This document shows positions 14,661-23,733 of a stretch of 64,000 bases of DNA, one piece after another. Where the stretch lies: NCBI RefSeq assembly GCF_035325945.1, contig NZ_DAOKYX010000009.1:27295-91294 (forward strand), given 5' to 3'. The translations under genes and the position numbers were made by a program. Source of the DNA: Parvibaculum sp035325945 (lineage in GTDB: Bacteria; Pseudomonadota; Alphaproteobacteria; Parvibaculales; Parvibaculaceae). The notes under the pieces are model-generated. The model saw only the letters and a list, made by a program, of their open reading frames with translations. It made no database searches and was not told the origin of the DNA. Numbering within the stretch: position 1 is the first letter of the stretch; each line of letters begins with the position of its first letter.

Positions 14661-15940
14661 TTCTGCGCTCCTTCTCCGGCGGCTCCGACGAGCTTCCTTC
14701 GTACCCGCGCGAGGAGGAGGCTGCCTGCGATCAGGATGATGCCGCCAAGCGCGAAGAAGGCGGCCGTGCCGAGCAGCGAGCCCAGCGTCTCGAAATAGAG
14801 ATAAAGGACCTCGACGGCGAAGGCCGCGAAACCGGCATTGAGCGCGAGCCTGTTCCTTCGGTTCGAGCCATAGGCGAGGAGCCAGGCCGAGAGCGCGAGG
14901 AAGAGCGCGGCATAGGCCCAGGGCACCAGCCCCGGCACGAAATGGGCGAGCGGCGGATAGAGCAGCGCGCCGAGCGCGATGAGGCTTATGCCGCCTGCAT
15001 CCCGCTGGGCGAGACGCCCGCTTCGGATGTCGCCCCGGCCGAGCGTTGCGGCGCCAGCCATTGCGAGCGCTGCGGGCAGGAGCCACAGAGCGCCGCCCTT
15101 GCTTTCGGGCGGCATCGCCTGCAGCACCCAGAGGAGCGCGAAGGAGGCGGCGATGCCATAGGCTTCCATGGCGCCGCCGAAACGCGACGAGGTTTGCGAT
15201 ATGCGAAGGCCCGCGAGCCAGAGCACGATGCTGATGAGGATGTAGATCGCAGCGATTTCTCCCCGCCCGCAGTCGAGCGCCGTTGCCAGCGCCTCGGCAT
15301 TGAGGATCGCCCAGACATAGGCGGTCAGGATGGCGAGGTGAAAGCCGGAGAGCCAGCTCAGCCGGATGGTGAGCGCGAGCGCGGCCGCCCAGGGCAGGAA
15401 GAAGCCCCAATGCGCGGCGCCCGGCTGCGGCGCGATCCATGCGGACCAGAAGATCGCGAGCAACAACGAAAGCGCCAGCGCTGGCCGCGATGGCAGCGCC
15501 CAGGCGCTGGCGAGCGCGACGAGGCACCAGACGAGCAGCCAGCCGGGATCGTCCGAGCTGACATGGTAGATCTGCGCGATGAGGGCGATGTTCGCGCCGA
15601 AAAGCGCGAGCCCGCCGAGGACCGCGGCTTGCGCAAAGGCCGGGTGGTCGCGCCGCGCCAGCACGAAGGCCGCGCCATAGGCTGCCCACATCGCGCCGAC
15701 GAGAATGACGAGCTTGGCGAGCTTGGACATCTCGCTCCAGTTCGCGGCGACGAAGCTCATGGCGGCAAAGCCGATCAGCACCGCGCCGAGAAGGGCGAGC
15801 AACTGGGGAATGCGGCGCGTGGCCGCTTCTCCGCCCGCCGACGCCAGAATGGCCTCGGCGTTCTGGGGCGTCACCCAGCCGCGCTCGATCCAGTGTTCGA
15901 GATCATGTTTCAGCCGCTGGAGATAGGCGCGTTGCCACAT
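14657..15940 (-). CDS. DUF2157 polytopic membrane protein
   Basis: A 427-residue protein with a short soluble N-terminus (L-E-H-W-I-E-R-G-W-V-T-P near 14-25, the DUF2157 hallmark) and then about twelve Leu/Ala-rich membrane helices. Family function is unknown. It is the first gene of a two-gene operon with the GDYXXLXY protein. GGCAGG precedes the ATG. Conserved soluble head plus many helices would suit a sensor or transporter, but nothing in the sequence decides. Confidence 0.82.
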   Translation of the reverse strand: MWQRAYLQRLKHDLEHWIERGWVTPQNAEAILASAGGEAATRRIPQLLALLGAVLIGFAAMSFVAANWSEMSKLAKLVILVGAMWAAYGAAFVLARRDHPAFAQAAVLGGLALFGANIALIAQIYHVSSDDPGWLLVWCLVALASAWALPSRPALALSLLLAIFWSAWIAPQPGAAHWGFFLPWAAALALTIRLSWLSGFHLAILTAYVWAILNAEALATALDCGRGEIAAIYILISIVLWLAGLRISQTSSRFGGAMEAYGIAASFALLWVLQAMPPESKGGALWLLPAALAMAGAATLGRGDIRSGRLAQRDAGGISLIALGALLYPPLAHFVPGLVPWAYAALFLALSAWLLAYGSNRRNRLALNAGFAAFAVEVLYLYFETLGSLLGTAAFFALGGIILIAGSLLLARVRRKLVGAAGEGAQK

Positions 15941-16140
15941 TTGCCTGCCGTCGAATCGTTGATGCCGTTTCGGTCCGTTGCAGAGCTTATCGCCTGTTTG
16001 ATGCCGGGGATCAGGTGCTTCCCGGTGGGGAAGCGTCGAAAATCGTTCTCGCGGCGCAAGCAGTCTTGCGAATCGTGATGCTTGCTCCGTGCGACTGAAT
16101 GCCGCATCATGGTCTCAAGCCCGGTAACGGAGGAGAAGCC
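15941..16140. other. Intergenic region DUF2157 / CBS gene
   Basis: About 200 bases between divergent genes; contains a GCTTCCC/GGGAAGC hairpin near 16017-16035 and otherwise nothing I can assign. Confidence 0.4.
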
Positions 16141-16569
16141 ATGAATGTTGCCTCTATCCTGAAGGCCAAGGGTTCCGATGTCGTGACGGCCACGCCGGTC
16201 ATGACGCTTGGCGAAACCGCGCGATTGCTGACCAGCCGCCGTATCGGCGCCGTCGTGGTGCTCCATGGACAGCAGGTGCTCGGCATTCTGTCGGAGCGCG
16301 ATATCGTCAAGGCGGTCGCGGCTTCCGGCGCCGAGGCGCTCGACCGTCCGGTGCGCGATTTCATGACGTCGCGCGTCACCACCTGCGATCTCAACGATTC
16401 AGCCGATGAGCTGATGGACATCATGACGAATGGCCGGTTTCGCCATCTGCCGGTCGTTCACAAGGGCGAACTGGTCGGGATCGTTTCGATCGGCGACGTG
16501 GTGAAGCACCGCATCGCGGAAACCGTGATGGAAACGGAGGCGATGCGCCTCTACATCGCGAGCAGCTAG
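16141..16569 (+). CDS. Twin CBS-domain protein
   Basis: A 142-residue protein made of two CBS domains (about 8-62 and 73-128), each with the G-I-L-S-E-R-D-I or G-I-V-S-I-G-D-V motif. CBS pairs bind adenosine nucleotides and act as energy or redox sensors. No fused catalytic domain is present, so it should regulate a partner in trans. GGAGG upstream supports the start. It is a common alphaproteobacterial stand-alone protein; the partner is unknown. Confidence 0.88.
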   Translation: MNVASILKAKGSDVVTATPVMTLGETARLLTSRRIGAVVVLHGQQVLGILSERDIVKAVAASGAEALDRPVRDFMTSRVTTCDLNDSADELMDIMTNGRFRHLPVVHKGELVGIVSIGDVVKHRIAETVMETEAMRLYIASS

Positions 16570-16583
16570 GCTCCAAACGATGA

Positions 16584-16614
16584 GCGGACCGGTGTGATCT
16601 TCACGCCGGTCCGC
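16584..16614. terminator. Hairpin between convergent CBS and ilvD genes
   Basis: GCGGACCGG pairs with CCGGTCCGC (9 bp, 13-base loop). There is no T-run directly after it on the plus strand. It is likely a shared transcription end for both genes. Confidence 0.5.
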
Positions 16615-16627
16615 GCCGTTCGTCGAT

Positions 16628-18301
16628 TTACCCTGTCACTGCGCCTTCGCTTGCGGGCCTTGCAAGCTGGGCGAACTTGCCGAGCACTCCACGCGTATAG
16701 CGGGGCGGTGGCTGGCGCCATGCCTTGCGCCGCGCTTCGATCTCGGCCTCGTCGACATCGAGTTGCAGAAGCAGCCGGTGGGCGTCGATGGTGATGAGAT
16801 CGCCTTCCTTCACAAGAGCGATGGTGCCGCCCTCATAGGCTTCGGGTGTCACATGGCCGACGACCATGCCCCATGTTCCACCGGAGAAGCGCCCGTCGGT
16901 GATGAAGCCGACGCTCTCGCCGAGGCCGCGGCCGACAATGGCGGAGGTGGGCGCGAGCATTTCCGGCATGCCGGGGCCGCCGCGCGGGCCGAGATAGCGC
17001 AACACCAGAACATCGCCCGGCTTGATCTTGTCCGACAGGATCGCGTCCATCGCCGACGCCTCGTCGTCGAAAACGCGGGCCGGTCCCTGAATGACCGGGT
17101 TTTTCAGCCCGCTGATCTTCGCGACGGCACCATCGGGCGCGAGATTGCCCTTCAGAATGGCGAGATGGCCTTCGTCATAGAGCGCCTTTTCGAGCGGGCG
17201 GATGACCGTCTGCCCGGCTGCGGGGCTGTCCGGTATGTCGGCCAGTTCCTCGCCCAGCGTCCGGCCGGTGATGGTGAGGCAATCGCCATGGATGAGCCCG
17301 GCATTGAGCAGGAGCTTGAGAACCTGCGGCACGCCGCCGACCCTGTGAAGATCAACGGCCATATAATGGCCCGAAGGCTTCAGATCGCAGATGACGGGCA
17401 CCTTGCGGCGGATGCGCTCGAAGTCGTCGAGCGTCCATTCGACCTCGGCCGCATGGGCAATGGCGAGATAATGCAGGACGCCATTGGTGGAGCCGCCCGT
17501 CGCCATCATCAGCGCGACGGCATTCTCGATCGAACGGCGCGTGATGATGTCGCGCGGCCGGATGTTCTTGCGGACGGCTTCGACGAGGACGCGCGCGGAT
17601 TCCGCCGTGCTGTCGATCTTTTCCCCATCGGGGTTCGCCATGGTCGATGAGTAGAGGAGCGACATGCCGAGCGCCTCGAAGGAGGAACTCATCGTGTTCG
17701 CCGTGTACATGCCGCCGCAGGAACCCGTGGTCGGGCAGGCATTGCACTCGATGCCCTCGAAATCCTCCTCGCTCATCTTGCCGGCCATGTAGGAGCCGAC
17801 CGCCTCGAAGGCCGAAACGATGGAGAGGTCTTCACCTTTCCATTTTCCCGGCTTGATCGTGCCGCCATAGACATAGATGCCGGGGACGTTGGTGCGTGCG
17901 AGCGCGATCATGCCGCCCGGCATGTTCTTGTCGCAGCCGCCAATGACGAGGACGCCGTCCATCCATTGGCCCTGCACGCATGTCTCGATGCAGTCGGCGA
18001 TGACCTCGCGGGAGATGAGGGAGTATTTCATGCCCTCGGTGCCCATCGCCATGCCGTCGGAAATCGTCGGCGTACCGAACATCTGCGGGTTTCCGCCCGC
18101 TGCCTTGATGGCGGCGGCCGCCGCATCGGCCAGCGGCTGAAGCCCGGCATTGCAGGGGGTGATGGTCGAGTGGCCGTTCGCAATGCCGATCATCGGCTTG
18201 TCGAAATCGGCCTTTTCGTAGCCCAGGGCGTAGAACATCGCCCGGTTGGGCGAGCGGGCGATGCCTTGCGTGATGTGCTTCGATCTTTCATTGGCGGACA
18301 T
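16628..18301 (-). CDS. ilvD: Dihydroxy-acid dehydratase
   Basis: A 557-residue IlvD/Edd enzyme, EC 4.2.1.9, which dehydrates 2,3-dihydroxy-isovalerate and -methylvalerate to the 2-oxo acids of valine and isoleucine synthesis. Conserved blocks: G-G-C-D-K-N-M-P-G-G near 122-131, C-P-T-T-G-S-C-G-G-M-Y near 193-203 and G-R-F-S-G-G-T near 471. The Cys residues in the first two blocks hold the Fe-S cluster. GGGAGG precedes the ATG. The LysR gene is divergent, 121 bases away, and may regulate it. Confidence 0.96.
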   Translation of the reverse strand: MSANERSKHITQGIARSPNRAMFYALGYEKADFDKPMIGIANGHSTITPCNAGLQPLADAAAAAIKAAGGNPQMFGTPTISDGMAMGTEGMKYSLISREVIADCIETCVQGQWMDGVLVIGGCDKNMPGGMIALARTNVPGIYVYGGTIKPGKWKGEDLSIVSAFEAVGSYMAGKMSEEDFEGIECNACPTTGSCGGMYTANTMSSSFEALGMSLLYSSTMANPDGEKIDSTAESARVLVEAVRKNIRPRDIITRRSIENAVALMMATGGSTNGVLHYLAIAHAAEVEWTLDDFERIRRKVPVICDLKPSGHYMAVDLHRVGGVPQVLKLLLNAGLIHGDCLTITGRTLGEELADIPDSPAAGQTVIRPLEKALYDEGHLAILKGNLAPDGAVAKISGLKNPVIQGPARVFDDEASAMDAILSDKIKPGDVLVLRYLGPRGGPGMPEMLAPTSAIVGRGLGESVGFITDGRFSGGTWGMVVGHVTPEAYEGGTIALVKEGDLITIDAHRLLLQLDVDEAEIEARRKAWRQPPPRYTRGVLGKFAQLARPASEGAVTG

Positions 18302-18422
18302 GGGCGTTTCCTCCCGGTCAGACGTGGCGGCGTCGGTCAGTCATGCTTAGATCGTTTTCAAACAAGAAAGAAATATATTATTCTCCTGATATTAAGACGT
18401 TTTTCGTATCACGGGGCCTGTG

Positions 18423-19337
18423 ATGGATCTCCGGCAGCTTCGCTATTTCGTGACGGTCGCGGAGGAGCTGCATTTCGGCCGCGCCGCCGAGCGGCTCGGC
18501 ATGACGCAGCCGCCGCTCAGCCAGTCCATTCTCGCACTTGAACGTGAGCTTGGCGTCAGCCTGTTTGTGCGGACGAAGCGGATGGTCGCGCTGACGCCTG
18601 CCGGCGCCCAATGGCTGCCGCATGTGCGAAAGCTGCTCGATGACGCGGCCGCGCTGCCCGAGGTCGCGCGTCAGCTCGCGCGCGGAGAGGCGGGGCTCCT
18701 CAAGCTCGCCTTTGTGAGCACCGCCGATTACAGCGTTCTGCCGCCGCTCGTCAGCGGCTTCACCGCCGCTTATCCCGCCGTTCAGGTGACGCTTCTCGAG
18801 GCGACGAGCGATCTTCAGATCGAAGCGCTGCTCGATGGCGAGATCGACGCTGGCTTCATCATTCCGCCTCCACAGGCAACGCTTCATCCTTCGCTCGATT
18901 ATTTCGCATTGCTGCGCGAGCCCCTCGTCGCGGCGATGCCGGAAGCCTGGGCGAGGGAAGGGCGGGTCGAATGCGCGAAGGGAAAGGTGAGGCTCGCCGA
19001 TCTCGAAGCCGAGCCGCTCATCATCTTCCCGCGCCGCACGGCGCCCGCCTTTCACGACCTCATCACCGGCTATTATGCGGTGAGTGGCGCGGAGCCGCGC
19101 ATCGGCCAGGAGGCGATCCAGATGCAGACCATCATCAGCCTCGTCTCGGCGGGCATGGGCATCGCGCTCGTTCCACGTTCGCTCGAAAATCTCGGCCGCG
19201 CTGGAGTGCGCTATGTCGCGCTTGAAGGCGAGCCGCCCAGCATCGAAACGGGCCTCGTCTGGCGCCGCGACAACCCCTCGCCGACATTGAGCCGCTTTGT
19301 CGGCATCGCGCGGACGCTGGCAAGCGAAGTCCGCTAG
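18423..19337 (+). CDS. LysR-family transcriptional regulator
   Basis: A 304-residue LysR regulator: N-terminal winged helix (M-D-L-R-Q-L-R-Y-F-V-T-V-A-E-E-L-H-F-G-R-A-A) and a type-2 periplasmic-binding-fold effector domain. The opening resembles the BenM/CatM/CbbR group with strong R-Q-L-R-Y-F. It is divergent from ilvD; the AT-rich spacer (18350-18410, the most AT-rich DNA nearby) is where a LysR box and overlapping promoters would lie. ilvD is the natural first target to test, but LysR proteins often act on distant genes. A GTG at 18420 is an alternative start. Confidence 0.9.
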   Translation: MDLRQLRYFVTVAEELHFGRAAERLGMTQPPLSQSILALERELGVSLFVRTKRMVALTPAGAQWLPHVRKLLDDAAALPEVARQLARGEAGLLKLAFVSTADYSVLPPLVSGFTAAYPAVQVTLLEATSDLQIEALLDGEIDAGFIIPPPQATLHPSLDYFALLREPLVAAMPEAWAREGRVECAKGKVRLADLEAEPLIIFPRRTAPAFHDLITGYYAVSGAEPRIGQEAIQMQTIISLVSAGMGIALVPRSLENLGRAGVRYVALEGEPPSIETGLVWRRDNPSPTLSRFVGIARTLASEVR

Positions 19338-20383
19338 CGCAGCAGCTCGCACATTTCCCTGATCTGCGGAAGGGCTTCCTCCGCCGCTTCCTCGCCGAGA
19401 CGGATGAGTTCGTCCGCGCGATCGAACTCGAGCAGGGTCAGGTGGCCGATCTTCGGCGCAATGACGATGTCGGGCGGATCGCTGGCGAGGCGCGCGCGGG
19501 CGAGGCGGTCCTGCACGATATTGAGCGAGGCGAGGAGAACGCTCGCAAAGCCCGGCCCGCGCTGCCGCGTGCCCATGGCGCGTTTGACGATTTCGCGCTC
19601 CGCGCTTCTGCCCTTGCCGCGCAGGCGGCTCAGAGTGGTGCGGATCCCGAGCATGAGCGGGCTGTCGGCGCCCGGTTCGCCCGGCGCCATCGCCGCCTCG
19701 ACCTCGGCTTCCTCGGCAACGAGTTCGTCGATCTCTTCGGTGAGGTCGTATTCCTCCGGCAATGGCGGCATGGGGCTCACATAAAGCGGGGTATGGCCGC
19801 CTTCCCAGTGCCGCCGCGTCGCGGGATCGAAGGGATCGGTGTTGAGGTTCACCGCGATGACGAGACGGGCGCCGAGCGCGCGAGCGACGGAAACCGGCAC
19901 CGGGTTCACGATGGCGCCGTCGATGAGCCAGCGCTTGTCGACCGGCACGGGTGTGAAGACGCCGGGCAGCGCGTAGGAGGCGCGGATCGCCTGTACGAGA
20001 CTGCCCTCGCGCAGCCACAGCTCATGGCCGGTCGCAAGTTCGGTCGCCACGGCCACGAAGATGCGGTCGAGGTGCTCGATCCTGAGCCCTCCCAGATGTT
20101 TGAGCATGATCGCTTCGAGCTTCGCATCGCCTATGAGGCCGGAGGAGCGGAAGCGGAAGTCGATGAGGCCGATGAGCCTGCGCCGCGTCAGCGAGCGGGC
20201 GAAGTCTTCGAGCGGATCGAGCTTGCCGGCGATATGGCAGCCGCCGACGAGCGAGCCGATCGAGGTGCCGGAAATGATGTCGGGTTCGATGCCGGCGCGG
20301 GAGAGCGTCTTCAGTACGCCGATATGCGCCCAGCCCCGGGCGACGCCGCTTCCAAGTGCAATGCCGATTTTCGGACGGGTCAT
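19334..20383 (-). CDS. Patatin-like phospholipase family protein
   Basis: A 349-residue patatin/NTE-type serine hydrolase of the RssA group. It has the glycine-rich oxyanion stretch G-S-G-V-A-R-G-W near 12-19, the nucleophile elbow G-T-S-I-G with Ser41, and the catalytic Asp in D-G-A near 157; together these form the Ser-Asp dyad. It hydrolyses acyl esters of phospholipids or lysophospholipids, probably at the inner face of the membrane. The C-terminal half is charged with an acidic run near 220-235. It overlaps the LysR gene convergently by four bases. Confidence 0.9.
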   Translation of the reverse strand: MTRPKIGIALGSGVARGWAHIGVLKTLSRAGIEPDIISGTSIGSLVGGCHIAGKLDPLEDFARSLTRRRLIGLIDFRFRSSGLIGDAKLEAIMLKHLGGLRIEHLDRIFVAVATELATGHELWLREGSLVQAIRASYALPGVFTPVPVDKRWLIDGAIVNPVPVSVARALGARLVIAVNLNTDPFDPATRRHWEGGHTPLYVSPMPPLPEEYDLTEEIDELVAEEAEVEAAMAPGEPGADSPLMLGIRTTLSRLRGKGRSAEREIVKRAMGTRQRGPGFASVLLASLNIVQDRLARARLASDPPDIVIAPKIGHLTLLEFDRADELIRLGEEAAEEALPQIREMCELLR

Positions 20384-20518
20384 TCCAGATGCTTCGTCAG
20401 TAGAACCCCCCGTTGGGGCATCATGCGCCTTTGCCGCGCCGCTTGAAAAGGGGCGACTTCGGCGTGGCCGGAGGATGTCGATGCCGTTCGGGCGGAAAAG
20501 AGGCGGGGCGAGGCAGGG

Positions 20519-20962
20519 TCAGCCGGGCTTCCGGTCGGCGATCTTGCTCTCGATCGTGCGGAGCCGGACCTCGGCGCCGCCGGGCGCCAGTTCGACCGAG
20601 CGGTAGAAGCAGGAGCGGTAGCCGACATGGCAGGCGCCGCCATCGCCGCCCACCTCGACGCCGATGAGCAGCGCGTCCTGATCGCAATCGACCCGCATGG
20701 CGACGACCTTCTGCGTCTGGCCGCTCGTTTCGCCCTTGCGCCACAGAGATTTGCGTGAACGGCTCCAGTACCAGGCCTCGCCGGTGCGCAGCGTGCGCTC
20801 CAGCGCATCCGCGTTCATCCAGGCGAACATCAGCACTTCGTTCGTGGCGGCGTCGCTCGTGATGACCGGGATGAGGCCGTCCGCATCGAATTTCGGCGTG
20901 AAGACGGTTCCGTTCTCGATCTCGTTTTCGCTGCCGCGCGGGCCGAAAAGGGAAGAGCTCAT
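20519..20962 (-). CDS. hisI: Phosphoribosyl-AMP cyclohydrolase
   Basis: A 147-residue HisI enzyme, EC 3.5.4.19, the third step of histidine synthesis: it opens the purine ring of PR-AMP. Metal-binding D-C-D-Q-D and the Cys in R-S-C-F-Y are present, as are W-Y-W-S-R-S-R and G-E-T-S-G-Q-T-Q. The start at 20962 gives the common length; the frame is open 36 codons further upstream. It is the mono-functional form without HisE. It follows folE on the same strand after a terminator-like hairpin, an order I believe is common in alphaproteobacteria. Confidence 0.94.
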   Translation of the reverse strand: MSSSLFGPRGSENEIENGTVFTPKFDADGLIPVITSDAATNEVLMFAWMNADALERTLRTGEAWYWSRSRKSLWRKGETSGQTQKVVAMRVDCDQDALLIGVEVGGDGGACHVGYRSCFYRSVELAPGGAEVRLRTIESKIADRKPG

Positions 20963-21044
20963 GATGCGCCAAACCTCGAATGCCTCACGGCCCGGTTCGT
21001 CCGGGCCATCCACGTGCTTCATGCATTGTATAGCAAAGATGCAA

Positions 21045-21067
21045 ATGGCCCGCATGAAGCGGGCCAT
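21045..21067 (-). terminator. Hairpin between folE and hisI
   Basis: ATGGCCCGC and GCGGGCCAT form a perfect 9-bp stem with a 5-base loop; on the minus strand it is followed by TTGCATCTTTGC. It could partially terminate folE transcripts before hisI. Confidence 0.55.
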
Positions 21068-21106
21068 CAACTTGCAGTCGGGGAACGGGACGCGGGCGAA
21101 GCGCGA

Positions 21107-21745
21107 TCAATAGCCGCGAATCATCTGCATGAAGCGGGCTTCGAGGCGCGGATCGTCGCGGAAGACGCCGGTGAACTGGCTCGTGATGGTCGCCACGTCG
21201 GGCTTCTTCACGCCGCGCGTGGTCATACACTGGTGCTTGGCCTCGATGAGGATGGCGACGCCGGCCGGCTCGAGCGCGCGGTTGATGGTGTCGACGATCT
21301 GCGCCGTCATCGTCTCCTGCGTCTGAAGGCGCTTGGAGAAAATCTCGATCACACGCGCGAGCTTGGAGATGCCGACGACTTTGGAGGTCGGGACATAGGC
21401 GATATGCGCCTTGCCGAGAATGGCGACCATGTGGTGCTCGCAATGGGACTCGATGGCGATGTCCCGGAGCATGACCATGTCGTTATAGCCTTCGACTTCC
21501 TCGAAGGTGCGCGTCAGTTCCTTGTAGGGGTCTTCCTTGTAGCCCTCGAAGAATTCCTCATAGGCGCGGACGACGCGGCCGGGCGTGTCCAGCAGGCCCT
21601 CGCGGCTCGGATCGTCGCCCGCCCAGGCGATCAGCGTGCGCACGGCGGCTTCCGCTTCCTCGCGGCTGGGCTTCTTCAGGGGCGAGGGGCGGGTGGTGCC
21701 GTCCAAGGTTGAGCGCAAGCCGTCAACTGCAGCATTCATGTCCAT
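21107..21745 (-). CDS. folE: GTP cyclohydrolase I
   Basis: A 212-residue FolE, EC 3.5.4.16, which converts GTP to dihydroneopterin triphosphate, the first step of folate synthesis. Zinc ligands lie in E-S-H-C-E-H-H and the later Q-C-M-T; T-P-x-R-V and S-K-L-A-R-V-I-E-I-F-S-K-R-L-Q-T-Q-E are intact, marking the Zn-dependent type IA enzyme. The start is set at 21745; codons back to 21778 are open but lack a ribosome site. The N-terminal 35 residues are a variable extension. Confidence 0.95.
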   Translation of the reverse strand: MDMNAAVDGLRSTLDGTTRPSPLKKPSREEAEAAVRTLIAWAGDDPSREGLLDTPGRVVRAYEEFFEGYKEDPYKELTRTFEEVEGYNDMVMLRDIAIESHCEHHMVAILGKAHIAYVPTSKVVGISKLARVIEIFSKRLQTQETMTAQIVDTINRALEPAGVAILIEAKHQCMTTRGVKKPDVATITSQFTGVFRDDPRLEARFMQMIRGY

Positions 21746-22331
21746 TTGACCATCTCTGGAGCGCGATCCGCCAAGCATGGGCTACTTTGCGGCAGGGGCG
21801 CACTCTGGCTGTTGAATCGAGAGCATGATGTCCCGGTCGGTCACGGGCCTTCCGGTCATGCTCCCCGGGGTTTCCCGCCGGCACGTCCTCGCCGATGTGG
21901 AGGGCGGATGCCGCCGGTTCAAGTCAACGAAGCCGGTACCATTCGGCGCCGGCCCGTTTTGCCCATCAAGCACGGGGGGTTTATGCCATGCTCATTTTGA
22001 TGTGACATCGTCTGAAGCATGCATATAGCCTTGCGAAAACCCGCTATCAAGGCCGGTCGATCCAATAGAAATCGCAAACTATTCAGGGTTAAAGTGGCCT
22101 GCGGACAGCCGCGCCGGGCGCGGAATGGCTGGATTTCCAGGCCTTGCCGCTCCCGATCGGGTTGATTAACAATGGCTGGGCGTCCCAGCGGCCATATTCG
22201 CCATTCCGGCGCCCGGGAGATCGGTTTATGACCTGTCGAAGCACACGAGATTCGACTTTCACGGCCTGAAGACCTCCGGCGACCGGGGTCCGGGCCAGGA
22301 CTCCACGCAAGCTCTTGAGATCAGGCCACCG
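21746..22331. other. Long intergenic region upstream of cysS
   Basis: 586 bases between divergent folE and cysS. A markedly AT-rich patch lies at about 22025-22095. Short frames (at most 84 codons) show no family resemblance. No tRNA, terminator or T-box-like leader was recognised. It is unusually long for a housekeeping boundary in this compact window. Confidence 0.45.
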
Positions 22332-23726
22332 ATGACGACGTCCCCGCGACTGACGCTCCATAATTCGCTCACCCGCCGCAAGGAGGTGTTCGAGCCCGCC
22401 GATCCGGCGCGGGTGACGATGTATGTCTGCGGTCCGACGGTCTACAGCTACGCCCATATCGGCAATGCGCGCCCGGCGGTTGTCTTCGACGTGCTGGCGC
22501 GGCTTCTTCGCCGCCTCTACCCGAATGTCGTCTACGCGCGCAACATCACCGACATCGAGGACAAGATCATCGCCGCCGCGAAGGAGCAGGGCGTCGAGAT
22601 CGCCGCGATCACGGAGAAATATGCGCGGATCTATCGCGAGGACATGGGCACGCTCGGCGTGCTGCCGCCCGACATCGAGCCCAAGGCGACCGAAACCATC
22701 GCCGGCATGATCGCGATGATGGAGCGGCTCATCGCCAGCGGCCACGCCTATGAGGCGGATGGCCATGTGCTCTTCAACGTGCCGAGCTATGCCGAGTACG
22801 GCCGCCTGTCGGGCCGCAACCGCGACGACATGATCGCAGGCGCGCGGGTCGAGGTCGCGCCCTACAAGAAGGACCCGGCCGACTTCGTGCTCTGGAAGCC
22901 CTCGACGCCGGACCAGCCCGGCTGGGACAGTCCCTGGGGCCGCGGCCGCCCCGGCTGGCATATCGAATGCTCGGCCATGATCGAAAAGCATCTCGGGCGG
23001 ACGATCGACATTCACGGCGGCGGCATCGACCTTCAGTTCCCGCATCACGAGAACGAGATCGCCCAGTCGAACTGCGCGCATGACCATGCGCCGCTGGCGC
23101 GCTTCTGGCTGCATAACGGCTTCGTCAACATCGAAAAGGAAAAGATGTCGAAGTCGCTCGGCAATGTGCTGCTGGTGCACGATCTCATCGCCCAGGCGCC
23201 GGGCGAGGCGATCCGGCTTGCGCTCCTCAATGGCCATTACCGTCAGCCGCTCGACTGGACGGCGGACGGGCTCGCCCAGGCGCGGCGCATGCTCGACCGG
23301 CTCTATGGCGCCTTGCGTGCGCTTTCCGATGTGGAGGCGGACGCAAACGACACCGTGCCCGACGCCTTCATGGAGGCGCTGACCGACGATCTCAACACGC
23401 CCAAGGCGCTCGCCGTTCTCTTCGATCTCGCCCGGCAGGCGCATGTGGCGACCGAGCCGGCGGAGCGGGCGCGGCTCAAGGCGGCGCTCCAGAATGCGGG
23501 CTATCTCGTCGGCCTTCTGCAAGCCGACCCGGAAAGCTGGTTTGCAGGAGCCGGGGTCACACCCCATATCGATGCGGAAGAGATCGAGGCCCTGATCGCG
23601 GCCCGGGCGGCGGCGCGCAAGGGGCGGGATTTCAAGGAAGCCGACCGTATCCGCGACGAGCTTGCCGGGCGCGGTATTCTGATCGAGGACGGCCCGCAGG
23701 GAACGCTCTGGCGGGTCGCCGGTTGA
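22332..23726 (+). CDS. cysS: Cysteinyl-tRNA synthetase
   Basis: A 464-residue class I synthetase charging tRNA-Cys. Zn-site Cys in Y-V-C-G-P-T-V, the HIGH-equivalent A-H-I-G-N at 45-49, G-G-G-I-D-L-Q-F-P-H-H-E-N-E-I near 234-248 and the K-M-S-K-S loop near 275 are all present. Full length. A seven-base gap to the IscU-like gene implies one transcript. Confidence 0.97.
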   Translation: MTTSPRLTLHNSLTRRKEVFEPADPARVTMYVCGPTVYSYAHIGNARPAVVFDVLARLLRRLYPNVVYARNITDIEDKIIAAAKEQGVEIAAITEKYARIYREDMGTLGVLPPDIEPKATETIAGMIAMMERLIASGHAYEADGHVLFNVPSYAEYGRLSGRNRDDMIAGARVEVAPYKKDPADFVLWKPSTPDQPGWDSPWGRGRPGWHIECSAMIEKHLGRTIDIHGGGIDLQFPHHENEIAQSNCAHDHAPLARFWLHNGFVNIEKEKMSKSLGNVLLVHDLIAQAPGEAIRLALLNGHYRQPLDWTADGLAQARRMLDRLYGALRALSDVEADANDTVPDAFMEALTDDLNTPKALAVLFDLARQAHVATEPAERARLKAALQNAGYLVGLLQADPESWFAGAGVTPHIDAEEIEALIAARAAARKGRDFKEADRIRDELAGRGILIEDGPQGTLWRVAG

Positions 23727-23733
23727 AACGAAG

